Positions 1-5,384 of a DNA stretch of 5,384 bases are shown here, in pieces (position 1 is the stretch's first letter; each line of letters begins with the position of its first letter). The position numbers and the translations under genes were made by a program. This stretch comes from an uncultured Pseudomonadota bacterium (lineage in GTDB: Bacteria > Bdellovibrionota_B > Oligoflexia > Oligoflexales > CAILAO01). The notes beneath the pieces were generated by a model. That model made no database searches, was not told the DNA's origin, and saw only the letters and a list, made by a program, of their open reading frames with translations. The stretch lies in assembly GCA_903832105.1 (NCBI GenBank), contig CAILAO010000908.1, positions 1-5,384 on the forward strand. Direction: 5' to 3'.

Positions 1-2
1 CG

Positions 3-230
3 TTTTTCGACGCAGAGTCTGTTAAAGAAGCTCAGGCGATATTCACAGAAATTGGACAGTGGATTTTTGAACTCGGAATCCCACCACTCAAAGCTGTGAG
101 AAATAACCGTGCAAAACTCTCCCATCCCTTTTGTTTGTCTCGGAGTTTCGGGGAAGTGTTACAAAACCTTATTTTAAAATTAACCTCACTTAAGTCCATC
201 TTAACGTCAATGCTTCTGATGCGAGTATGA
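3..230 (+). CDS. Possible 3' end of an unidentified gene, truncated by the window edge
   Basis: An open frame enters from the left edge and runs for 75 codons to a TGA at 228-230. No start is visible, so only the C-terminus would be present. The first 40 or so residues read like real protein: an acidic amphipathic stretch (DAESVKEAQAIFTEIGQ) is followed by hydrophobic and proline-containing sequence (WIFELGIPPLK). The tail is rich in leucine, serine and isoleucine. I do not recognise a family. The frame points toward the ABC permease gene and would end 134 bases from that gene's stop, so the two would be convergent. A 73-codon frame on the opposite strand (32-253) has a less protein-like, arginine-rich composition and I consider it the shadow. 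If this frame is not coding, then 1-364 is simply a non-coding stretch. Calling it coding is inference from composition and openness only. Confidence 0.42.
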   Translation, partial: FFDAESVKEAQAIFTEIGQWIFELGIPPLKAVRNNRAKLSHPFCLSRSFGEVLQNLILKLTSLKSILTSMLLMRV

Positions 231-271
231 AATCTTCGAAATCGGGGCAACATCTTCTTAAAATCTGCGTT

Positions 272-300
272 AAAGAAATAGAGCCGATCGAAGCGATGGC
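272..300 (-). terminator. Weak candidate terminator downstream of the operon
   Basis: On the minus strand, 300-283 can fold as GCCATCG, a CTT loop, then CGATCGGC. This gives seven base pairs with one bulged C. It is followed by TCTATTTCTTT, a U-rich but interrupted tract. It lies about 65 bases beyond the stop codon of the ABC permease, where an operon terminator could sit. The short stem, bulge and broken U tract make it a weak example. The rest of 231-364 is AT-rich, with no gene or other signal that I can support. Confidence 0.3.
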
Positions 301-364
301 AAAATTAAACATGAGGTGTGAGAATGGTTTTACAAGGTGCGGAAAAAAGACAAATCAAGACGTT

Positions 365-1153
365 CTACTTAATAAGTCGTTTCATCATAGCGCGCCTCGA
401 TCCAAATACCAAAATCGCTGTCCAAACAAGAATTAGCAAAGGAGCAGCAGGATCGAGCGGAAAACCGAGCAGTAATGTTCGCGCAAGTTTTGTGACCGGA
501 GTGAGGGGAAGAAACCATGCGATCCATTGAAGGATTTTCGGCAGAGTTTCGAGAGGAAAAAAAACACCGCAGAAGAGAAACATAGGGAATACGATGAGAA
601 ACTGAGGATATGCGATTTGATCAATAGTCGTTGACCATGCTGCAACCCAGAGTCCGAGTCCTGAAAACATGAGGCAGCATAAAAAGCTGAGTGGCAGCGC
701 GAGGAGACACCCTACGATGTTAAATTGACCTGTGACATAACCAATCACCAAGACTGCAAATGCGGCAAAAGTCGCATTAGACGCGTCCCAAAGAAGCTCT
801 CCCCAAAGGACTTCAGAGAGCGTTATGGGCGTAGTGGCCATAGCGTGAAATATCTTTTGATAGTACATCCTGACAAAGCTGCCATAGGCGGCCCCAAAAA
901 ATCCTTGAAAAAGAACCGTTTGAGCAAGGACTCCCGCAAATACAAAAGATCGATAGTGCACCTTGACGCCTTGAACATCCATCATGCCGACAAGAGTTCC
1001 GACGCCAAGACCGAACGTCACAAGATAAAGAAGAGGCTCAGCAAAAGTGGTGACGATGCTATAGGCGATGCTTTTTCGGAAAACCGCGAAATAGCGAAGC
1101 CAAACACACCGAATAGCCCACCATGTCGAAGGAATGTTCTCTTGAGAGGTCAT
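365..1153 (-). CDS. ABC-2 type exporter permease, NodJ-like
   Basis: This is the membrane-spanning subunit of an ABC exporter, 262 residues long, a usual length for NodJ/DrrB-type permeases. About six hydrophobic segments can be seen, near residues 31-54, 69-93, 121-142, 146-172, 180-201 and 237-252, with a basic N-terminal stretch before the first. The segment at residues 72-120, running from FAGVLAQT through FFGAAYGSF and MATTPITLSEVLWGE, matches the conserved ABC-2 region in which a cytoplasmic loop contacts the ATPase. The start codon overlaps the ATPase stop as ATGA (1150-1153), so the two are almost certainly translated together and assemble as a dimer of each. No strong Shine-Dalgarno is present, only GGTGAG inside the end of the ATPase gene. 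The stop is TAG. NodJ exports lipo-chitin oligosaccharides in rhizobia, but most relatives are uncharacterised and the substrate here is unknown. Polysaccharide, lipid or drug export are all possible. Confidence 0.9.
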   Translation of the reverse strand: MTSQENIPSTWWAIRCVWLRYFAVFRKSIAYSIVTTFAEPLLYLVTFGLGVGTLVGMMDVQGVKVHYRSFVFAGVLAQTVLFQGFFGAAYGSFVRMYYQKIFHAMATTPITLSEVLWGELLWDASNATFAAFAVLVIGYVTGQFNIVGCLLALPLSFLCCLMFSGLGLWVAAWSTTIDQIAYPQFLIVFPMFLFCGVFFPLETLPKILQWIAWFLPLTPVTKLARTLLLGFPLDPAAPLLILVWTAILVFGSRRAMMKRLIK

Positions 1154-1977
1154 TTGTCACTCACCAGCAAAGGTGTTCCAGTCGTCTTGAGAAAAACATC
1201 TTCAAGATTGGGAGGACGTTTCCAGATAACGCCTGGCCTCACTTCCTCGCTCATTTCCTGTTCACTGATATGCCGCTGAATAAGTTCCGCTGAAGACCCG
1301 CAATCGATGATTTTCCCATTATGTAAAATTGCGATCCGATCGCATAGTTTTTCTGCTTCTTCCATATAGTGAGTTGAGAGTAAAACCGAGAGACATTGTT
1401 TCCGATATTCATGTAGGATGGCCCATAGTGAGCGTCTTGACTCAGGATCAAGACCTGTCGTGGGTTCGTCCAGGATCAAGATGCGTGGTTCTGAAATAAA
1501 AGCACGAGCGACCTGAAGACGCCGTTTCATTCCACCCGATAGTTTCTCAATACTCAAGTGAGATTTCTCTTCGAGTTGAAATTTTTTCAGTAGGGCTAAA
1601 GATCTTCTTTTGCCTTCAGCGGTTTGAATATGAAAAAAAGTTGCATGCTGGATAAGTTGGTCGAGAACAGTAAAGTCGGAATCAAGCGTGTCTTCCTGGG
1701 GGCAATAGCCAAGAATCTGCCGTGCCGCTTTTGGATTTTCATCCACGCGTATTCCATGAATCTGAACCTCCCCGGAGGTCGGGGGGAAAAATCCAGTCAG
1801 ACAACTGATAATCGTTGATTTTCCGGCACCATTAGGTCCAAGCAAACCAAAGCACTCGCCTGGTTTTACGTCGAAGCTAACATCATCGACGGCCGTTAGC
1901 GTTGCATGTTTCGAAACCTTGTAACGTTTCACTAGATTGCGAACAACAAGCGGCAATGGTCCAGTCGCAAACTCCAT
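1150..1977 (-). CDS. ABC-2 type exporter ATP-binding protein, NodI-like
   Basis: This cytoplasmic ATPase powers the exporter formed with the permease encoded next. It has 275 residues and one nucleotide-binding domain with every motif intact: Walker A GPNGAGKST (47-55), Q-loop glutamine at 94 (YCPQED), signature LSGGM (146-150), Walker B RILILDE (165-171, catalytic glutamate 171), D-loop GLDP (175-178) and switch histidine 203 (STHYMEEAE). The C-terminal RPPNLEDVFLKTTG resembles the tail of NodI/CcmA-like subunits, and the STHYMEEAEKLCDR segment is also typical of them. The ATG lies one base after the sdhB stop (TAA-A-ATG). No good Shine-Dalgarno precedes it, so translation probably depends on ribosomes finishing sdhB. 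The 3' end overlaps the permease gene by four bases. The ATPase assignment is firm. The NodI-like label is from memory of the family, and the transported substrate cannot be told. Confidence 0.93.
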   Translation of the reverse strand: MEFATGPLPLVVRNLVKRYKVSKHATLTAVDDVSFDVKPGECFGLLGPNGAGKSTIISCLTGFFPPTSGEVQIHGIRVDENPKAARQILGYCPQEDTLDSDFTVLDQLIQHATFFHIQTAEGKRRSLALLKKFQLEEKSHLSIEKLSGGMKRRLQVARAFISEPRILILDEPTTGLDPESRRSLWAILHEYRKQCLSVLLSTHYMEEAEKLCDRIAILHNGKIIDCGSSAELIQRHISEQEMSEEVRPGVIWKRPPNLEDVFLKTTGTPLLVSDK

Positions 1978-1978
1978 T

Positions 1979-2719
1979 TTAAGTCAATCTTGCCCTAATA
2001 AACTCAGCGTTCATTTTTGCGATGAAGCGCTTTTTAATGCCTTTCGGGCAGACGGCTTCGCACTCATAGTAATTGGTGCAGTTACCGAAGCCTTCCTTAT
2101 CCATGGCAGAAACCATGTTTGAAGCTCTTCGTTTGCGCTCGACTTGACCCTGGGGGAGATAGGCAAAATGCGAGATCTTGGCCCCGGTAAAGAGCATAGC
2201 GGATGCGTTTTTACATGCAGCGACGCAGGCTCCGCAGCCTATACACGCGGCGGCATCCATGGCTGTCTCAGCATCGTCTTTCGGAACGAGAATGGCGCTG
2301 GCTTCAGGCGCGCCTCCGGTATGTGCCGACGTGAAGCCGCCCGATTGAATGATTCTATCAAGAGCTGAACGGTCGACAACCAAATCCTTGACGATTGGGA
2401 ATGCCCTAGCCCTGAATGGTTCGATAAAGACATGATCGCCGTCTTTGAAGTGACGCATGTGAATCTGGCAAGTCGTGGTTTCAGCGAGCGGTCCATGAGG
2501 TTTGCCATTGATGACGAGGCTGCAAGCGCCACAGATACCTTCGCGGCAGTCATGATCAAAGGCGATTGCGTCCTCTCCTTGGATGATCAGGTGTTCATTC
2601 AGAACATCAAGCATTTCAAGGAACGACATATGTTGATTAATATTGTCAACCTCGTAGACTTTCATCTCACCTTTATCTTGTACGTTCTTTTGACGCCATA
2701 CGTGAAGTGTTAGTTTCAT
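1979..2719 (-). CDS. sdhB: Succinate dehydrogenase / fumarate reductase iron-sulfur subunit
   Basis: This is the electron-transfer subunit of complex II, 246 residues, on the cytoplasmic side of the membrane between SdhA and SdhC. The N-terminal ferredoxin-like domain binds [2Fe-2S] through Cys58, Cys63, Cys66 (CREGICGAC) and Cys84. The C-terminal domain carries Cys159, Cys162 and Cys165 (CIGCGAC), which with Cys224 are expected to bind [4Fe-4S]. Cys169, Cys214 and Cys220 are expected to bind the [3Fe-4S] cluster next to the quinone site. All eleven cysteines of a standard subunit are present. The HGPLAETTTCQ segment and the long insert around residues 126-147 resemble the B-type enzymes of Bacteroidetes and Bdellovibrio-like bacteria. 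The ATG has an ideal AGGAG seven bases upstream, but that site lies inside a small hairpin filling the gap after sdhA. The ABC ATPase gene starts one base after the stop. Confidence 0.97.
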   Translation of the reverse strand: MKLTLHVWRQKNVQDKGEMKVYEVDNINQHMSFLEMLDVLNEHLIIQGEDAIAFDHDCREGICGACSLVINGKPHGPLAETTTCQIHMRHFKDGDHVFIEPFRARAFPIVKDLVVDRSALDRIIQSGGFTSAHTGGAPEASAILVPKDDAETAMDAAACIGCGACVAACKNASAMLFTGAKISHFAYLPQGQVERKRRASNMVSAMDKEGFGNCTNYYECEAVCPKGIKKRFIAKMNAEFIRARLT

Positions 2720-2720
2720 G

Positions 2721-2733
2721 AGAGGTCTCCTCT
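2721..2733 (-). promoter_or_regulatory. Hairpin covering the sdhB ribosome binding site
   Basis: Read on the minus strand, the 14 bases between the sdhA stop and the sdhB start are AGAGGAGACCTCT plus one C. AGAGG and CCTCT are perfect complements around an AGA loop, giving five base pairs. The Shine-Dalgarno AGGAG (2731-2727) is half in the stem and half in the loop, with seven bases to the ATG. Ribosomes ending translation of sdhA would melt this stem, so the layout suggests translational coupling that keeps SdhA and SdhB in balance. The pairing and the ribosome binding site are seen directly. The regulatory role is inference, and a five-pair stem is only moderately stable. Confidence 0.45.
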
Positions 2734-4647
2734 TTATTTATAGCTTCTAGTAGCTAGTTTGATGCTTTCAAAGTTCAGTGGCTCTTCATGACGAATAGGC
2801 ATTTTCCCCGTCCCCGTGTGTTCCCACACCGCGACATGAGCGAAGCGCTCGTCATTTCTTTTTGCTTCGCCATCGTCCGCTCGATGCTCTTCGCGGAAGT
2901 GGCCGCCGCAGGACTCTTCGCGCGCGAGTGCGTCGTGGCAGAGAAGCTCGGCAAAATCGATGAAGTCCGCGACACGTAGCGCGGTTTCAAGAGCAACGTT
3001 ATAGTCTTGAGCTGATCCAGTGATTTTTAGATCGTGCCAGAACTCTTCGCGTAGCTTTGGAATGGCTTTTAGTGCGCGGTCGAGCTTTTCTTTGGTGCGA
3101 CCCATGCCGACGTTTTCCCACATGATTTTTCCAAGTTCGCGATGGAACATATCAGCCGTGCGCTTTCCTTGGATTCCCATGATTTTCTTGATGTTAGCGA
3201 GGGTTTCCGTTTCGACACGTTTAAACTCTTCATGATCGGTCTTAATCTTCGCTGGACCTGACGAGACGATATAGTCGCCGATCGTGTAAGGAAGAATAAA
3301 GTAACCGTCCGCAAGACCTTGCATGAGAGCGCTTGCCCCGAGCCTGTTGGCCCCGTGATCAGAGAAGTTGGCTTCCCCAATGACGAAGAGGCCAGGGATT
3401 GTGCTCATAAGGTTGTAATCGACCCAGAGTCCACCCATTGTGTAGTGAGCCGCAGGATAAATTCTCATTGGGACTTTGTAGGGATCTTCGCCCGTAATCT
3501 TGTCGTACATGTCGAAGAGGTTCCCGTACCTTTCGGCGATCACATGTTTGCCAAGACGTCCGATGTATTCTGAAAAATCAAGATAAACCCCGAAACCTGT
3601 TTCTCCGATACCATGACCAGCGTCGCAGACTTCCTTGGCAGCACGTGATGCAATATCGCGAGGAGTCAGGTTTCCGAAACTTGGATATTTTCTTTCGAGA
3701 TAATAGTCTCTTTCCTCTTCAGGAATGTCATTAGCGTTGCGCGTATCTTTCTTTTTCTTCGGGACCCAAATGCGACCATCGTTCCTGAGTGATTCGGACA
3801 TGAGGGTCAGCTTTGATTGATATTCACCGGAGACCGGGATGCAGGTTGGATGGATCTGTGTGAAACATGGGTTGGCAAAGCCGGCGCCTTTCTTATAGGC
3901 ACTGTAGATCGCCGTAACGTTACAAGCTTTGGCGTTGGTAGAGAGATAGAAAACGTTGGCATAGCCGCCAGTTGCCAGAACAACCGCATCGCCAGCAAAC
4001 GACTCTACTTTTCCTGTGACGAGATCTCTCGTCACAATACCAACCGCGCGACCGTTGACAACAACAAGGTCTAGCATTTCAGTACGAACGTGCATTTTGA
4101 CTTGGCCAAGACCGATTTGACGGGACAAAGCTGAATAAGCTCCGAGAAGAAGCTGCTGGCCCGTTTGACCGCGTGCATAAAACGTTCGGGAAAGCTGGGC
4201 GCCGCCAAAAGAGCGCGTCGATAAAAGTCCGCTGTACTCGCGGGCAAAAGGAACGCCCTGGGCTACGCACTGGTCGATAATATTATTGGACACCTCAGCA
4301 AGACGATGAACATTGGCTTCCCTTGCGCGGAAGTCACCGCCTTTAATCGTATCGTTAAAAAGGCGAAAAGCGCTGTCACCATCACTCGAATAATTTTTCG
4401 CAGCGTTGATACCGCCTTGTGCTGCGATGGAGTGAGCGCGTCTAGGACTGTCCGAGAAGCAGAAACATCGAACACGGTAGCCTAACTCCGCAAGGCTCGC
4501 GGCAGCAGAGGCCCCTGCAAGTCCAGAACCGACGACCAGAATTTCATAACGTCTTTTGTTTGCAGGGTTGACGAGTTTGATTTGAGCTTTGTAACGGCTC
4601 CACTTTTCTTGAAGAGATCCAGCAGGAATTTTTGCATCAAGTTTCAT
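2734..4647 (-). CDS. sdhA: Succinate dehydrogenase / fumarate reductase flavoprotein subunit
   Basis: This is the catalytic subunit of complex II, 637 residues, which interconverts succinate and fumarate on the cytoplasmic face. The dinucleotide-binding motif GSGLAG is at 40-45. The HSIAAQGGINA segment places His72 as the residue expected to link covalently to FAD. Active-site residues by family comparison are His266 (QIHPT), Arg288 (SESLRNDG), His401 (HYTMGG) and Arg435 (HGANRLGASAL), all present. The C-terminal domain includes ESCGGHFREEH (578-588) and ends in RSYK. The length and the insert near residues 296-330, with a run of lysines then an ERDYYLERKYP segment, are those of B-type enzymes rather than the shorter enteric type. 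The ATG overlaps the sdhC stop (ATGA), and GGAGG at 4661-4657 within sdhC lies nine bases upstream, supporting this start. Sequence alone does not settle whether the enzyme runs mainly as a dehydrogenase or as a fumarate reductase. Confidence 0.97.
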   Translation of the reverse strand: MKLDAKIPAGSLQEKWSRYKAQIKLVNPANKRRYEILVVGSGLAGASAAASLAELGYRVRCFCFSDSPRRAHSIAAQGGINAAKNYSSDGDSAFRLFNDTIKGGDFRAREANVHRLAEVSNNIIDQCVAQGVPFAREYSGLLSTRSFGGAQLSRTFYARGQTGQQLLLGAYSALSRQIGLGQVKMHVRTEMLDLVVVNGRAVGIVTRDLVTGKVESFAGDAVVLATGGYANVFYLSTNAKACNVTAIYSAYKKGAGFANPCFTQIHPTCIPVSGEYQSKLTLMSESLRNDGRIWVPKKKKDTRNANDIPEEERDYYLERKYPSFGNLTPRDIASRAAKEVCDAGHGIGETGFGVYLDFSEYIGRLGKHVIAERYGNLFDMYDKITGEDPYKVPMRIYPAAHYTMGGLWVDYNLMSTIPGLFVIGEANFSDHGANRLGASALMQGLADGYFILPYTIGDYIVSSGPAKIKTDHEEFKRVETETLANIKKIMGIQGKRTADMFHRELGKIMWENVGMGRTKEKLDRALKAIPKLREEFWHDLKITGSAQDYNVALETALRVADFIDFAELLCHDALAREESCGGHFREEHRADDGEAKRNDERFAHVAVWEHTGTGKMPIRHEEPLNFESIKLATRSYK

Positions 4648-5315
4648 AGGGCATTACCTCCGATGACGCCAGACCAAATGAGGAAGGGGATTGAAACACA
4701 GCCCCCAACGATCAACGTCGCGATGATGATTCCAAGACACGTCAGGATTTTTTCATACTTAAAGTGACTGAATCCGAGTGTTTGAAAGAGACTCGAAGCT
4801 CCGTGTCGTAAATGCATCCAGAAAATGAGCATCACAACGACATAGGCTCCCATGACAGAAGTGTTTTTAAAGCCGCTCGTGACCATGAAGAATTCATCAA
4901 AGCGTCCCATGGCGTCAAAACGTTCCCCGGGAAAGTAAAGCCAGCGGAGCGTTAGATGGGCAAGGTGGTATGCAAGGAAGATCAGAATCAAAGCGCCCGT
5001 CCAAATCATGGTGCGCGAAGAGAGAGTTGCCTGCAGCGTCGTTTCGCGAACATAGCGATGGGGACGAGCAACCCAATTTCCGATATAGAGCCATAGGCCA
5101 AAAATAACATGAAGGACAAAAAGACCGATGAGACCTAGTCTTGCGATCCAGAGCAGAGTGGGTTTTGAATGCAAAAATTCAGCGTATGCATTCAGACTGC
5201 CGGGGCCTCCATAGATTGAAAGGTTTCCTAGAAGATGGACGAGGAGGAACAGCACAAGGCAGCAACCCGTCACAGCCATCACGATTTTCTTACCAATTGA
5301 ACTTACCGGTAGCAT
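4644..5315 (-). CDS. sdhC: Succinate dehydrogenase cytochrome b subunit, b558 family
   Basis: This is the membrane anchor of complex II, 223 residues, which holds haem and passes electrons to a quinone. Five hydrophobic helices are visible at about residues 10-35, 55-79, 102-124, 153-172 and 189-215. Histidines at 27 (VHLLGN), 69 (LHVIFG), 117 or 120 (YHLAHL) and 168 (MHLRHG) sit where the four axial ligands of the two haems lie in Bacillus SdhC and Wolinella FrdC. This single-anchor, dihaem form needs no SdhD, and none is present. It is usually coupled to menaquinone. The phrase LFQTLGFSH after helix four is typical of the family. The ATG has AGGAG at 5328-5324, eight bases upstream, and no earlier start looks better. 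It is the first gene of the operon visible here and overlaps sdhA by four bases. Confidence 0.94.
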   Translation of the reverse strand: MLPVSSIGKKIVMAVTGCCLVLFLLVHLLGNLSIYGGPGSLNAYAEFLHSKPTLLWIARLGLIGLFVLHVIFGLWLYIGNWVARPHRYVRETTLQATLSSRTMIWTGALILIFLAYHLAHLTLRWLYFPGERFDAMGRFDEFFMVTSGFKNTSVMGAYVVVMLIFWMHLRHGASSLFQTLGFSHFKYEKILTCLGIIIATLIVGGCVSIPFLIWSGVIGGNAL

Positions 5316-5361
5316 GGAATGTTCTCCTGAGGAAGGAAGTGAGCAAGAAAAAAATCTAGTG

Positions 5362-5374
5362 TCCTATTTGTATA
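5362..5374 (-). promoter_or_regulatory. Tentative -10 element ahead of sdhC
   Basis: On the minus strand TATACA at 5374-5369 resembles a sigma-70 -10 hexamer. Transcription would then begin near 5362, about 47 bases ahead of the sdhC start codon. The matching -35 hexamer would fall beyond the right edge of the window and cannot be judged. No other strong promoter-like pair is seen in 5316-5384. The evidence is thin, and the true promoter may lie outside the window. Confidence 0.22.
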
Positions 5375-5384
5375 CATGAACGAA

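Noticed and set aside
183..205. An inverted repeat TTAAG...CTTAA near 190-204
   Set aside because: It is a five-base, AT-only-rich stem with no U tract, lies inside the possible left-edge frame, and is expected by chance in AT-rich DNA.
32..253. A 73-codon minus-strand frame after the operon
   Set aside because: It is arginine-rich with no recognisable motif, has no clear ribosome binding site, and lies opposite a more protein-like plus-strand frame.
227..436. A 69-codon plus-strand frame whose ATG overlaps the stop of the left-edge frame as ATGA
   Set aside because: The overlap looks like coupling, but the second third of the frame runs antisense into the permease 3' end, the composition is not convincing, and no ribosome binding site is seen. 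It is not supported as a gene.
725..1279. A 184-codon plus-strand frame across the permease and ATPase genes
   Set aside because: It is very rich in lysine, arginine and serine, has no recognisable domain, and lies antisense to two well-supported ABC genes. It is best explained as a shadow of their codon use.
2239..2559. A 106-codon minus-strand frame inside sdhB
   Set aside because: It is out of frame with sdhB on the same strand, and the sdhB frame is intact with all eleven cluster-binding cysteines.
2144..2713. Plus-strand frames of 74 and 93 codons opposite sdhB
   Set aside because: They are antisense to sdhB, which has all its cluster cysteines in frame, and the products have no family-like features.
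3069..3380. A 103-codon minus-strand frame inside sdhA with a GPTGSGQ sequence resembling a P-loop
   Set aside because: It is out of frame with the intact sdhA on the same strand. The P-loop-like string lacks the lysine of a true Walker A motif, and the rest shows no ATPase features.

Overview
The window holds one tightly packed operon on the minus strand, read from about 5350 down to 365. It contains the three subunits of a complete complex II (succinate dehydrogenase / fumarate reductase), in the order sdhC, sdhA, sdhB. Two genes for an ABC-2 type exporter follow directly: an ATPase and a membrane permease that look like the NodI/NodJ family. All five reading frames are intact and carry the expected catalytic or binding residues. 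No insertion sequence, tRNA, rRNA, CRISPR array or recognisable phage gene is visible.

Layout. Positions 5316-5384 carry the sdhC leader, with a good ribosome binding site and at best a weak promoter candidate. sdhC (5315-4644) encodes a five-helix cytochrome b anchor. It overlaps sdhA (4647-2734) by ATGA. A 14-base gap that is almost entirely a small hairpin over the ribosome binding site leads to sdhB (2719-1979). One base later the ABC ATPase begins (1977-1150), and it overlaps the permease (1153-365) by ATGA. Positions 1-230 on the plus strand contain the open 3' end of a frame that enters from outside the window and converges on the operon. I could not identify it. Between 231 and 364 I see only a weak stem-loop that might end the operon.

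Organism. The complex II is the 'B type': a single cytochrome b subunit of the b558 family with no SdhD, a SdhA of about 640 residues with the HGANRLGASAL active-site segment, and a SdhB of about 246 residues. This type is typical of Bacteroidetes, Bdellovibrio-like and other former delta-proteobacteria, Chlamydiae and relatives, and not of enteric or mitochondrial lineages. The DNA is of moderate G+C content and uses the standard code. This suggests a Gram-negative bacterium, possibly near Bdellovibrionota or a related group, but the window alone cannot fix the phylum.

How the genes work together. SdhA oxidises succinate at a covalently bound FAD, SdhB passes electrons through three iron-sulfur clusters, and SdhC anchors the enzyme and reduces a membrane quinone, probably menaquinone. 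The exporter has no obvious biochemical link to this reaction, and its coupling to sdhB is the most notable point of organisation. I found no convincing sign of a wholly new system; the best leads are this linkage, the hairpin before sdhB, and the unassigned converging frame at the left edge.
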